Shown: positions 1-12,307, numbered from the stretch's first letter. The stretch: 64,000 bases of DNA from Dryas octopetala (GCA_963921425.1 OY992840.1:13518501-13582500), one strand, 5' to 3'. The notes: generated from the letters alone by a model not told the origin. Translations and numbers: made by a program.

Positions 1-6
1 AATATT

Positions 7-926
7 GAGTGCAAATTTGCTCACCACCTCTAAAAGTGGTGAGCATCACCACTTTATCTATAGGATGACATATGTCATCTAAATTAACTCTAATTAATAA
101 TTTTAATTTAATAAATTCTGATATAATAATGAGGTGAGAGAAAATCACTTTATTTCAAAACTTACCTGTCTTTTTCAATTCTCACGCAGTCATGCTCTCT
201 CTCCCCTTTATTTTATTTTCCTGATTTTGCTTCTTGTTTTTTTGTTCTTCTCTTTTAGTCTGCTTTAAATTCTTAATTTTGAATAAAAAAACTACATGAA
301 GTTTCCATAGGCTTCTTACATGAAGCCCAATATATCATAATTTTACAAAACACATAATATTACCGACCCAAAAACATTGTTGTTACAATGCAACACAACT
401 ATGCTAAAGTTAACATATCGGAAATCATGTGTAAAATATATTTACAACTCTTCTTTTCAAACACTGCATCAAATTGAGCCTGAAAAATTTAACTGACGAG
501 ATAATCCTTGAGTTGTTGGTTGAGTGCTTGTACTTGCCTACCAAATTTATGATCACATATTTATTGATTAGTTAATCAAATTAATTAATTTTGGCCAAAA
601 AAAAATCAAATTAATTAATATTTGAAATAAACTTGTAGGGAACAAGGTAGACGACCAAACTTGTTTTTTCTGAAGAAGATGAAAGTTGAAAAGACATAGG
701 GTGTCAAACAAGAAATAAAAGAAAAGACTTACTCAAAAAAAGAAGGAAAATAAAATAAAGGGGAGAGAGAGCGTGAAAATTGAAAAAGGTAAGTAAGTTT
801 TTAAAGAAAGATATTTTCTCTCACCTTATTATTATATCAGAATTTATTAATTCAAAATTGTTAACTAGAGTTAATTTAAAATATACATATCACCCTATAA
901 ATAAAGTGGTGGGCAAATTTGCACTC
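7..926. mobile_element. Non-autonomous Mutator-like element with long TIRs
   Basis: The two ends are imperfect inverted repeats of roughly 200 bp (about 7-220 against about 740-926), both starting GAGTGCAAATTTGC. Right after the right end lies TTAAATATT (927-935). The six bases before the left end (1-6, aatatt) match the last six bases of that 9-mer, so a 9-bp target duplication is likely, cut by the window edge. A 9-bp duplication plus long TIRs is typical of MULEs. I see no transposase or other coding potential inside, so it would depend on a transposase supplied elsewhere. Confidence 0.8.
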
Positions 927-935
927 TTAAATATT

Positions 936-1984
936 GGTTTGGTGGGTGAGAGAAAGAATTGCCACGATCAAATTGCATGACATTTGATTTACCTTACCAT
1001 TTTAGATTTACCTTACCATTTTAGATTGGTGAAGATGAGTTATAGAGCCAAACCTTATATTAATGTATCTCCCGTGAACTAGGCCTTGGTTTGGATTCTA
1101 TTTCCTTCGTCACTAGTGGGAATATAGTTTGAGAATTCTCTAATACAATATGATATGTTATGATATCAAAATGTCAAATATCCAAAATACTAATAAATTT
1201 GATTATGATTTTTAAAAACATATCTAATTGTCCGACATTATATATTTATACCACATCTCTTAAAAATATAAGCTATGTTTAAAAAACAAGATTTCATGCA
1301 AAACACACTTTTTCGTAAGAGAGTGACTTGCCTATCACAGGGATAGGAGATGTGGCATTTCTTACTCTCATCTATATCTTTGTCTCTCTCCTCCTCTTCC
1401 TCTATCCTCGATCTTTCTTTTTCTCTCATTTTTGTCTCTATCTCTCTCTTAGGAGGGATGTTACGTTCTCTATTATGGAGACATATAAGTTTTATCCTTT
1501 TCGTAAAGATAATATATTCAATATATTATAAATAATTTAATTATATTAATCAATTACTCATTGTACCAAATAAGGTATTCTTGTACCCAATAAAGACTTT
1601 TTATCAATAAATTCTCCATATATCCAAAAAAGTCTTTGTACCCAATAAAAATTTTGTACCAATAAAATTTCCTTGATTTCTCACTTTATGTGTTATTACT
1701 TGACTGGACAGAGTATTTACAAATTTTTTTAAGTTTAATTTTTAATTTTTTAGTATTTAATATATAAATGTCATGTAAGTTAAGAAAAAATATTTGAGCC
1801 ACGAAACCATCCACCATTGGAATCAAAGCAACTAGAATTGTTAAATAACAATCTAAACATAAACCAGAAAAAGCACCACCATTAAAACCCCCAAACTACA
1901 TCTGATATCATTAGCAGCTATATACCCACCTCGATAATCAAACCTACTGCCAAAACTCTAAAGCTAAATAATCAAATCTTCAAA
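936..1984. other. AT-rich intergenic DNA
   Basis: I find no gene here. There is a perfect 19-bp direct duplication at 986-1023 and a loose cluster of TGTACCCAATAAA-like motifs at about 1563-1670. The short ORFs at 1238-1535 come from a pyrimidine-rich tract and resemble no protein. Confidence 0.6.
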
Positions 1985-1993
1985 TTAAGAAAA

Positions 1994-2365
1994 TGAGTTA
2001 ATTACACCTACACCCCCTGAGATTTATCGTTTTTCACACACACCCCTTGGGGTTTCAATAATTACACATACACCTCTTGAGGTTTCAAAACTGTTGCATA
2101 TAAACCTCTATAGTGAGACGAAAAATGATGAGAAATTATGTAAAAAGACATGCTAAAGGGTGAAATGGCCTAATAAGATTACTCAAGGTGTAAGGTTCAA
2201 TCTCAATACAAATATTTTTTTTTTTTGTTTATTTATTTCTTTCTCTTGTAGGGGGTTATATGCAATAGTTTTGAAACCTTAGGGGGTGTATGTGTAATTT
2301 TTGAAACCCCAGGGGGTATATGTGAAAAGACGATAAACCTCAGGGGGTGTAAGTGTAATTAACTC
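1994..2365. mobile_element. MULE-type MITE with 9-bp target duplication
   Basis: This is a 372-bp foldback element. The arms carry GAGTTAATTACACCTACACC on the left and its near reverse complement on the right, and pair over about 115 bp. Identical TTAAGAAAA flanks at 1985-1993 and 2366-2374 form a 9-bp target duplication. It is non-coding. Each arm holds repeated short blocks of the form 'acaccccntgaggttt'. Confidence 0.85.
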
Positions 2366-2399
2366 TTAAGAAAACACTACTAAAAAAAAAAAAAACTAA

Positions 2400-3959
2400 G
2401 AGCAAATTACAATTTAGTACCTCAACTTTATATGTTGTTTCAATTTAGTACCCCAACTTTGAAACCTTGCAAAAAAGTACCTCAACTTTCATTTTGTATC
2501 AATTTAGTACCCCAACTTTGAAAATTTACAAAAAAGTACCTCAACTTTCATTTTGTGTCAAAATAGTACCTCCGTTAGTTTTTCTGTCAAAATAGCAGGG
2601 GTATTTTCCTTAAATTTAAAAAATAATAAATTTTTTTTAAATAAAAAAAATTAAAAAAAAATTATTTTAAAAAAAATTATTTTAAAAAAATTAAAATAAA
2701 AAAAAAATTCATTTTGTTCCCTCCCCCCTCCCCGCCCTCCCCTCCCCAACCAGCCTCTCCCTTCCCCTCCCCAGCCAGCCCCCACCCTCCCTTCCCCTCC
2801 CCTCCCCAGCCCGCCCCCCCTCCCTGCCCTCCCCCCCTCCCTGCCCTCCCCTCCTCCCCAGCCCATCCCCAGCCCACCCCCACCCACTCCCCCCCTCCCT
2901 GCCCTCCCCTCCTCCCCTCCTCTAAAAGAGAAGACGTAAGACTAGGTGAAGCAAGCACACCATGGAATGAGCGAGTCTAGGCGTTCTTGCTGAGGGAACT
3001 GCTGCTGTTGCTCATCATCGTCTTGAACTCCTCGAAATTCACATTCCCATCGCCGTCAGAATCGACGGACTTGATCATCCGATGGCAATCTTCCATGGAA
3101 CACGACATCTGAAGCTGATTCAACACCAAATGGAGCTCGGTGGCGGAGATGAGGCCGTTGCGGTCCTGGTCGTAGAGGTCGAAGGCGTCACGGAGCTCGG
3201 CGCCGCTGCCGTCGGGGGAGCCGGCGACCCAGAAGGCGTTGAACTCGTGGAGGCAGATGAAGCCGTCCTTGTGGGTGTCGAGGTCGACCATGACACGCTG
3301 GAGCTCTTCGGGAGAGACTTCGGAGCCTAGGGCTTTGAGGACGTTGCCGAGCTCGGAGACGGAGATCTTGCCGTCGCTGTTGGCGTCGAAGCTACCGAAG
3401 ACCTTGCGAACCTCTTCCGTAACCGGTGGTTTGGGGTCGGTGGATTGGGCTGGGCTTGGGGTTCCGTTAGTTGCCATGGTGGGCTGGGGAGGGCAGGGAG
3501 GGGGGGAGTGGGTGGGGGTGGGCTGGGGATGGGCTGGGGAGGAGGGGAGGGCAGGGAGGGGGGGCGGGCTGGGGAGGGGAGGGGAAGGGAGGGTGGGGGC
3601 TGGCTGGGGAGGGGAAGGGAGAGGTTGGTTGGGGTGGGGGGAGGGAACAAAATTAATTTTTTTTAATTTTAATTATTTTAAAATAATTTTTTTTTAAATT
3701 TTATTTTTTTATTTAAAAAAATTATTATTTTTTAAATTTAAGGAAAAGACGAAAATACCCCTGCTATTTTGACAGAAAAACTAACGGAGGTACTATTTTG
3801 ACACAAAATGAAAGTTGAGGTACTTTTTTGCAAATTTTCAAAGTTAGGGTACTAAATTGATACAAAATGAAAGTTGAGGTACTTTTTTGCAAGGTTTCAA
3901 AATTGGGGTACTAAATTGAAACAACATATAAAGTTGAGGTACTAAATTATAATTTGCTC
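2400..3959. mobile_element. Pack-MULE-like element carrying a calmodulin-like ORF
   Basis: This 1560-bp element has a perfect 9-bp target duplication, AAAAACTAA, at 2391-2399 and 3960-3968. Each arm is built in three parts: an outer ~210 bp repeat-rich segment (2400-2610 and 3755-3959) starting GAGCAAATTACAATTTAGTA, an AT-rich stretch, and an inner C-rich (2716-2915) or G-rich (3482-3645) block. The arms total about 500 bp each. Between them is a non-repeated, GC-rich insert of about 560 bp that is essentially one complete EF-hand ORF on the minus strand. No transposase is present. A MULE carrying a host gene segment is what is called a Pack-MULE. A second copy of the arm occurs at 21401-21701. 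Confidence 0.88.
2977..3477 (-). CDS. Calmodulin-like protein (four EF-hands), inside a MULE
   Basis: The 166-aa ORF is intact from ATG (3477) to stop. It encodes a calcium sensor of the calmodulin-like (CML) family, closest in my memory to the CML25/26/27 group, whose genes are mostly intronless. Four 12-residue EF loops are visible: residues 31-42 (D-A-N-S-D-G-K-I-S-V-S-E), 67-78, 103-114 and 139-150. Loops 1, 3 and 4 keep the calcium ligands. Loop 2 has His at ligand position 3 (D-T-H-K-D-G) and may bind weakly. A Pro/Thr/Ser-rich N-terminus of about 20 residues precedes EF1. The ORF is far more GC-rich than its surroundings. The start codon lies within about 10 bp of the inner end of the right, G-rich TIR arm, so any promoter would have to come from the TIR. 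Whether it is expressed is unknown. It could be a captured copy of a host CML gene or a very recent insertion into one; perfect TSDs outside both arms favour capture. Confidence 0.85.
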   Translation of the reverse strand: MATNGTPSPAQSTDPKPPVTEEVRKVFGSFDANSDGKISVSELGNVLKALGSEVSPEELQRVMVDLDTHKDGFICLHEFNAFWVAGSPDGSGAELRDAFDLYDQDRNGLISATELHLVLNQLQMSCSMEDCHRMIKSVDSDGDGNVNFEEFKTMMSNSSSSLSKNA

Positions 3960-3968
3960 AAAAACTAA

Positions 3969-5400
3969 ACTAAAAAGTCAAAGCTTAATACAATAATAAA
4001 AGTACATAGAAGAAGCCCCAAACAGCAGCCGAGAAAAAGAGAACAATGGCTATGTAAGTTTTAAGTGGCCAATATGAAAAATTTTTACAATCTCATATGG
4101 AAATTGAATTATTTTTCAGTGGAAAGTAGTGGAAACCCCTTGAAATTAGGACATTATATGATATATGATATATCTCAAATTTTTTGAATGCTGTTATATC
4201 TATTGAAATTAGTAAATAATTATGATTTAATTGATTAATCCAAATCAATTAATCCCATTAAATTCGGACAGGAATTAATTGGTTATAAAAATTGTTGTGA
4301 TAGCTCTAAGGCTATTTTAATTTTTACGTAAAGCTATTTTGACATGTCAATAAGTTGAAGGACTTGATTTATAAAATAAAAAAATTATGTATTTCAATTA
4401 AAATTGGATTTTTACGAAGGATAACACCATAAGTGCCTGTTTGCTATCCTATTAAAAAATTATTTGTTTAAAAAAAAAAATTTTAGTCAAGTAAACATAT
4501 TTGGTAGACCATTTTTAAAAATAATTTAAAAAAAAAAAATTCAAAAACAGACATTTTTTTAAAAATGATAAAATATCGTTTTTCTCATTTTTTTACACTT
4601 CCTTCATGTAAAATTAAAAAATTATTTTCAAATTTCATACTAAACAAGTTTTAAAATTTTAAAATTAATTTTGAAAACTCACATTAAAAAAAAAATCTTA
4701 AATTTTGAAAAAAAAATATAAGTATGATACCAAAGTGGCCTTAATTTTCTCTACATTTTATTCAAGAGGTAAAAAGAAGGATAATTATTGACCTATTGTC
4801 ATCAGTTAGTTATATAATGAATTAAACCAACATACTAATGTAGAGGGCATATGATAAAATTTCATACTCAGTTTGACAATTTGGACGATTAAATTGAAAG
4901 AAACATCGACATGTTCAATGAGTATAGATTTGTGAAAATTTGTACTCATCAACCAGTTTCCACATAACAATTATCATGTTTTTAACGATTTAAATAGTTC
5001 ATCAAATAAAAAGCTTATTAAATAGAAACATTTAATTCCGCCAAGCATACATTCCATACCATATGATGTTACCTTATGCTTTACAAATTGTAATGCTGCT
5101 TTATTTCAACGCTATCTCACATATCAATATTATTATACTATTTTGTGGAAGTCTCGTGGTCATCTGGAGCCCATTGGACCCAGCAAATGGATGGGTCCAA
5201 ATTGGAAGCCCAATGAGCCCTTCAATAACGGGTCGTTCATGGTTTCCAAAGTCCGATCCTACGCTCCGAGAAATCACGGCCCGGCTTGTCTAAAACGGGT
5301 CGCGATATTTTGGAGCCGAGCCGCGGTGAAGTCAAACAAAACACGACGGACGCCAAAACAAAACCAAAAACACACAATCAGAAAACTGGCTTCCTATCTC
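3969..5400. other. Intergenic DNA upstream of the PHD-finger gene
   Basis: The sequence is AT-rich with long A and T runs to about 5050, then becomes GC-richer near the PHD-finger promoter. I recognise no gene. The ORFs at 5063-5454 fall in the promoter and leader and have no recognisable protein features. Confidence 0.5.
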
Positions 5401-5514
5401 TTTCAGTTCCGCTCAAACGTGCGTGAGAGACACCATTTTCGTCCGTGCGGATAGAGATCAGCAACCAAGCTTCAGAAAACGCAGAGCCAAAGCTCAGAGG
5501 TTTCCAGATTACAG

Positions 5515-5698
5515 GTACTCAAATTTTCCAACCCCAATCTTCGATGTTTGGGAACTGTATTCCGGTGAATTATGGAAATTCGTTGTTTTGTTAGAGCTTT
5601 TGAACGCAATTCATCCAAACTGAGAATTATGTGAATTGGGATTTTAGGATTACGCTTAGGTTTAGGTTTAGGTTTAAGGGTTGTTTGTTGAATTGCAG
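5515..5698 (+). other. Probable 5'-UTR intron of the PHD-finger gene
   Basis: A donor CAG|GTACTC and an acceptor TTGCAG|GG bracket 184 bp just upstream of the ATG at 5746. Its 3' part holds the telomere-like leader motif TTTAGGTTTAGG. This is inferred from splice signals only. Confidence 0.55.
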
Positions 5699-5745
5699 GG
5701 CCATTTAGGGGGTTTTTGATTTTTGGGGAATAGAAGGTTAGAGCT

Positions 5746-8700
5746 ATGAAAGGTCGATCGCACCGCCTTCAGAGTTCGGACCCTCCGGACGACTGGGTTA
5801 ATGGGTCGTGGGTCGTGGACTGTGTATGCGGTGTGAATTTCGATGACGGCGAAGAGATGGTCAATTGTGACGAGTGCGGTGTTTGGGTGCACACGCGGTG
5901 CTCCCGGTACGTGAAGGGTGATGATATTTTTGTCTGTGATAAATGTAAGATTAAGAATAGTAGGAATGACAGTGAGGAAACTGAGGTTGCACAGTTGTTG
6001 GTTGAGCTTCCTACTAAGACTGTGAGAATGGAGAGTTCTTATGGGCCGCCTCCGAATGTGACTACCCGGCGCCCTTTTAGGCTTTGGACTGATATACCGA
6101 TGGAGGAGCGGGTACATGTTCAGGGAATTCCGGGAGGTGACCCTGCTATATTTGGTGGTTTGTCATCGGTTTTTACTCCGGAGCTGTGGAAGTCTACTGG
6201 GTATGTGCCCAAAAAGTTTAATTTTCAGTATAGAGAGTTCCCTTGTTGGGATGAGAAGAAGGAGGATGATGCTAGATTTGATGAAGACAATGATAATGCT
6301 GTTGATAAAGGTGCCGGTGTTCTTTTCTCTTTGTTGAAGGAGAGTGTGCTGGCAAATCCGGTGGCTGCATTGGTTGGAATGAGGGGCCGAGAAGAGAATC
6401 GTGGCTATGACAAGAGGGTGTCTTTGAAAGAGACAAAAAGATGGGATAATGAGGTTGTTGATCATAGATGTGCTCAGAGTGGTGTGAAGAAGGAGAGAAG
6501 CTTATTTCGGCCTGTTGTATTACATTCGGGCAAGCGGAAGAAGGATGATTTGGGGACATCCAAAGATCGGAGTGGCAAGAAGAAGGCTAGAGCTGCTGAG
6601 AAAGAGGCTGATGCAAAGAAGAGAGGTGGACAATCTTCTAAGTCAGGTGATTTTTTTCAGTTGGATGCTTTAGATATTTAATGCATATAATTTTATTTTC
6701 TATGATAGAAAATGTCAGTTTTTGATTTTATTAGTTATCTTCATATGCATGGCAAGAATTATAACAGCGGGTCAAATCTTGAGTAGTAGACATGCCCCTG
6801 TTGACTCCAATTTTTCTGTTTTAATTTTATTAATAGTGTTTACACCCACGAGTGATGCAAAACAATTGGAATTTTCTGAGGACAGAGGTCCGAAGATTTC
6901 CAAGGCAAACAAGAAGTTGAGCAACTCTGTGGTTAGAGAACCTGCGTCAGATGTTTGTCTTGCAGCAGACTATACTGTTGGAAAGCACTCTTCAGAAGCC
7001 TCAATTTCTGATATGTCTTATCAAAAACTTTCAATTGGTGATGGTGTGAAGGAAGACAAGATTGGCCACCAAGTTCCTGCAGTGCTGGGGAATAACACTA
7101 TCAGCAAAACTGATGAGGCTGTTGCATCATTATCAGAACACAATGATGCTGGGACTGATTGTGTAAAAGAAGAGGTATGTTCTATTGATACTCACATTCG
7201 GCTGGTTACTTGATGTTTATTTAGTATTTTGCGGTGTTTAAAATCCATTACTTCATCAGTCCTCATTTTTACCATTAATCTCCCTGACTTGCACCATCAC
7301 TGCAATTCCCACTACCTCCATTTGGTACACCATCAATAATTGAATTATTCACAATTTATTGTTGAAAGAAGACTGTAACCATGTCTTAACTCTGTGAAGT
7401 TAAAAGAAAACAAAATGTCTGGGTAAATTACTGGTTTCTCTGAAATTTAAATGTCTTAAAAAGATTATTAGTTTCTCTGAAATTTAAATGTCTTAAAAGA
7501 TTCTTGGTTTCCCTGGAATTTAATGCAAGACATAGTAGGTTGTAGGCCTATAACCAAATTGATGAGTTGAACAGGGAAAACCACACACAAACCACCAGCA
7601 ATTACTTCAACTCTTAATGAAAGTAATGGGTTTAGGGATTTCAGGATTACTGGGGTTGGCACTAGTTACTGTTAATTCATTGGCCTGCATATGCGCATAT
7701 AATTCCTTATATTTTTTAGTACTTTAGACTTGAATTATTTTGTGGAAATGACATTTCTTGTATTTACAATAGGGAGATAGCACAGCAGATGATAATTTGG
7801 ATGCAAAAGCTCCCATTGAAGAAGTGGCTGGCACTGCACCTGAGGTTAAGGATCAGGTTCAATATCCTACTGATGACTTGTCTGTGCAACCTTATTCTAA
7901 AGTGAAAACAGAGGAACATGATGACAATTCTAGGAACCCGTTGAATGTTCATGGTGATGCAAAAGGTCTTGGTGTATCTTCTGATCACATGTCTGAAGGT
8001 TCGAAAGTTAATGACGTAACAGTGAACAGCCCACTATCCAGTGACCATAACGTGCAAGGTGCCGACAGAACTTCAGAAGCAGTTGGTGATTCTCAAACAG
8101 ACAAGGGTGATGAATTATCTGGTGATCCTTGCCTGCTTAAACCAGAATTGGAAGGTTCTGGGGGGTCGATGACTCTGCAGAAAAGTTCTTCAGATCCAAA
8201 ACATGGTTTGGGGATTGCCAAAGAGCTTTCAGAACCAGGTGGGACCATCGTAAACTCTCCAGCAGTACCCAGTCAGTGTAAAACAGTAGCATGTGCTGGA
8301 AAATCTTCTACAATTTCATCCACCATTGTGATTCCCAAACCATCCACTTCTGGTAACTTAAAATCTGGGGATGCTCAGAATCCTAATCCAATTGCTAAGC
8401 AACGAGTAATGTCTGAAAGTAATGTTAACATTAAGAAAGATCGTGCTTCATGTGAGGACGTAGATGAAGACAGAGACAATATGCCAAGGAAAACAGTAAA
8501 GGAGCAATTAAGATCCCCTACAGATTCTTCTCTGAAAACCTCACACTTAAGCAGGAATTCATATGACTCTACTTCCAAGTGGACCACATCAGAATCAAAA
8601 GATTTAGTGCAGTACTCATCTTCCAAAACATCCCCAGTGGGGAATACTGTAGTTCCTTCAGTCCCTAGTGAGCCTGCCGGATCTCTGCCTAGTCAGAAGG

Positions 8701-10941
8701 TTTTACATGCCCAAAATAAGAGTTCAGCTTCAAGTGCATCGCAAAGAGGTGAAAAGCTTAACCAGACAATTTCATCTAAGACTTATCAGAATCATGCACC
8801 ATCTGCTTGTCCACCTGCACCATCAAGTTCACATGCACCACTAAGTGATGAGGAAGTGAGCAGAAATTTCATTTCTTTGTATTATTATCTTTTATTTCTC
8901 GTAGGAAGTTACCTCACAAGATCTTACATATTGTCTGGGAATTTTGTCAGCTCGCATTACTTTTGCATCAAGAACTCAACAGTTCTCCTAGAGTACCTCG
9001 TGTACCACGTGTTCGTCATGCATCTAGCTTACCTCAGTTAGCTTCTCCAAGTGCAACAAGCATGTTAACGAAGCGTACAACTAGTTCTGGAGGAAAGGAT
9101 CCCAGTTCGGTAAGATGCCGATATTTTATTTATTTCCATTGAAAATTAGATGTCGATTTTACATATTCTGTCTATGAAGATGATTTGTTTCCTGTATAAG
9201 TTTATGCAGACTCCAATATAGGCTGTTAGAAATTGTTCTTTTTAACTAATATTCTCTTGAGTCATATGGTTCTGCTAACGAATCCAATTGGTACAATCTA
9301 TAGGTCTCTAGAAGAAAAGTCAGGGATGCATCTAAAGATGGGTTGCGAGGTTCCCGAGAACTTGATGATGAAGCCAAAAGGACGGACAGAGTACTATCTT
9401 CTTCAGATCAACGAAGACAAGATGCAGCGTATACTGCAGATGTTGCTACTAAGAGGGAGGACAATGGGTCTTCAACAGTGGTACATTCTGTTAAGAAGAA
9501 TATCCATTCGGCCTCCACTGCAACTGTACACAGTGGACCATCTTCATCCACTGAGGCTAATGATCGCAATGTGTCATCTGTACGCAGTTCACCAAGGAAT
9601 GCCTCTGATGACGATACGGGTGCAGTTGGTCCTGTTCATCGCACTTTACCAGGTAGCTGTAATTTTTTTGGAAGGTTTCCTATTTCTGCTTTGTTCTTAT
9701 TCTTTGTTTTCTCATTCTATTTTCCTTATATAGGCTTGATAAATGAGATTATGAGTAAAGGCAAACGTATGACCTATGAGGAGCTCTGTAATGCTGTGCT
9801 GCCGGTACGGTTTCTTTTAAATAAATGCTTGCTGTTTAATTGTTGTTACTCCTAATGGGTGAATAAAAATAACAGTTTCTCATTTTGTTTCTATTTGCAG
9901 CACTGGCATAACCTGAGAAAGCATAATGGAGAGCGTTATGCATATACAAGTCATTCACAGGCTGTTCTTGATTGCCTTCGGAATCGACATGAATGGGCTC
10001 GCTTAGTTGATCGTGGTCCTAAGGTATTCTCATGAAACCATTTAAAATAGACAGTTGACATTCTCTGTGTGCACATGTGTTTCATTGTATCACATCACAT
10101 AGATGCTCAATTGCATCTTCACTAATTAAAAATATTGAACAAAAAACACTAAGAGATGTCAAAAGTGCTACCAAGGTCATTTGCTTTGCATGTCTTCTAT
10201 TGGGAGAGGGAGAGAGAGAGAGGGGGGGGGGGGGGAAACTGAATTTAGGAACAGGTAAGTTAACCACCTTGAAACTGTAACACAACTGCAATGTGTAGCA
10301 AGAGGACTTTCCTATGTGAACTTGATGAGTATGGGGGAGTGAAAGCATTGGTGTGGGACAAATTACGAGCAAAGAATCGAGAAGCTGACATTAGTTTACT
10401 TTTACTTGTGGTAGTTGAACTGTCGTTTTAGACCCATGGTGCATTGATCCGTTTCTTATTCACTTCACACAGGAGTCAGCAGGACTATGCATTTTCTCAT
10501 GTTCCAGTTTTATGATCTGAGGGTTTATGTGTGTGCACGATATTGCCTTTATATAATTCTGATCTCAAAATTGTTCTGTGGCAGACAAATTCAAGTAGAA
10601 AAAAGCGAAAACTTGATGCTGAAGACTCCGAGGATAATGAATATGGCAGGGGAAAAAATCCAAAGGAGTTGGAAGGTAAAAGCATTGAAACACAGAGAGA
10701 GGATTTTCCCAAGGGCAAGAGAAAAGCCCGAAAACGCCGGAGACTGGCTCTTCAAGGAAGAGGAATAAAGAATGTCAGGGAGAAACGGAAGGCAGATTTG
10801 CTCACTGATGATGATGTTGGACCATCATTTTCAAATTCCTCAGAGGGAAGCATGTCCAGTGAGGATGATATTCAGGGAGGCGGAGCAGGCCCGGTAGGAA
10901 GTGAGGCCTCTTCTAGTTCGGATGAGGCAGGGACAACGTGA
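5746..10941 (+). CDS. PHD-finger nuclear protein
   Basis: Eight coding exons join in frame to 1140 aa: 5746-6646, 6837-7174, 7773-8855, 8909-9109, 9304-9652, 9734-9804, 9901-10023, 10585-10941. A C4HC3 PHD zinc finger occupies residues 26-67 (C26, C28, C41, C44, H49, C52, C64, C67). It has an acidic DDGEE stretch and W47 before the histidine, features common in PHD fingers that read histone H3 lysine-4 methylation. After it come a conserved block around residues 105-190, a long Ser/Thr/Pro-rich middle that looks disordered, a conserved LLHQELNSSPRVPRVPRVR segment, a compact block containing MTYEELCNAVLPHWHNLRKH, and a Lys/Arg-rich tail (nuclear-localisation-like) with a Ser/Asp/Glu-rich end. 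The role is inferred to be chromatin reading in transcription control. It resembles the Arabidopsis At1g32810-like PHD proteins from memory. Introns are ordinary; the one at 10024-10584 holds a 14-G run. Confidence 0.88.
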
Positions 10942-11750
10942 TTGTTGATCATTAGTGTTTGGTCTGGTATTGAGGGTTCTGGAAGAGCTCTCCCTTTTAT
11001 GTAATGTAACAATTCTTGCTAGACTGCTGTCTACAGCTTGGTAGGTTATTTTGCGCTGAAGAAGTCCCAGATGGGATTTCATGTCAGACCAGATTATCAG
11101 AAGTATGTAATACTAGTGTACATATGTAATGTATAATTTTTGGGACAATAGGTCAGAATTCCTTGTTTATGCCATAGATTCAATTTGATTCTGTAAAACC
11201 TACCTCCGTATATACCCAACCTAACCTTTTGTGAATTCCTTTTTCATCTCAGTTTTATAACCTTTGTGATGCATACAAAGGATGCCCAAATCAGAATGCA
11301 TATCAACATAAACATAAAGATTATTTTTTTTTTTTGCCTGGAAACATAAAGATTTAAAACATTCATGAAATTGGCATACCAATAGTTTTTTTTTTTTTTG
11401 GGAAAATAAAGGATTACAAATTGCAACGTTTCCTCCTGAGTATCTGAAATTTTTTTCTAAATTATGAACCTAAAAACTAGGGTTTTTTTTTTTGAAGTCA
11501 CTGCTTGATTGGTCGGCTCACCTACAAAATTATGGTGACAGATCTGTCTATTTTAATGAGTAGAACACTTGGTACTTATTTATTTTTACATAGTGGATCT
11601 ATTTATAATTGTAATTTTTCAAGTGAGTTTGTTTATTATTAAAGGCTGTAAAATAGATTTTAGAATAATTTACTATAAAAATTACTATTTTCTAAATTAT
11701 GATTTTTATGGGATAAACTATAAATTAAGTAATTTTTTTAGTGACCATGA
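10942..11750 (+). other. 3'-UTR of the PHD gene and AT-rich intergenic DNA
   Basis: The first ~200-250 bp is probably 3'-UTR, with several TAATGTAA and GTATAA-type signals at about 11000-11140. The rest is AT-rich with poly-T runs and no recognisable gene. Confidence 0.5.
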
Positions 11751-11759
11751 TAATAGTAA

Positions 11760-12307
11760 GAGGAAATTACAGATTTAGTCCAGTTATTTTATACCTAGTT
11801 CAATTTTGGTCCACAATCTTTTTTAAGTTCTGTTTTGGTCCACTAATTGTTTCACTTGTTCAATAAAGGTCCAGATTTGTTTTCTCAAATTTGGCATGCT
11901 TTTTATCCTATCAAATCTCACCCAAATTCAGCAAATATATACTTGTTTTAAAGCTATGCATTTCTTCTTTACAACCATATAAAGATCATTCAAATTGGAG
12001 TTCTAAAACTCAAGATAATTGACCCTAAAGTAGGGTACCAAAAACTGCCAATTTTTCAAATTTCACCAAATCTCAATTCTCTTAGATTATAATACTCCAA
12101 ATTTGTTTTTATGACTAAGAAATGATGAAATATAGCTTATACTTCAATTATAATTGAAGAAAACACAATCCAAAAGATTTAAAGTCACAAATCTGGACCT
12201 TTATTGAACAAATGAAACAATTAGTGGACCAAAACAGAACTTAAAAAAGATCGTGGACCAAAATTGAACTAGGTATAAAATAAGTGGACCAAATTTGTAA
12301 TTTCCTC
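11760..12307. mobile_element. MULE-type MITE with perfect 9-bp target duplication
   Basis: This 548-bp element has arms of about 125 bp. The left starts GAGGAAATTACAGATTTAGT and the right ends with its near reverse complement. Perfect flanking TAATAGTAA copies lie at 11751-11759 and 12308-12316. Inside each arm, 'tttggtccac' blocks repeat. It is non-coding. It inserted about 540 bp upstream of the UBP start codon, so it may sit in or near that promoter. Confidence 0.9.

Noticed and set aside
2651..2980. Long Gly/Arg- or Pro-rich ORFs on both strands in the GC-rich arms
   Set aside because: They arise from stop-free C-rich/G-rich low-complexity TIR sequence, occur in several frames at once and are mirrored in the other arm (3239-3697).
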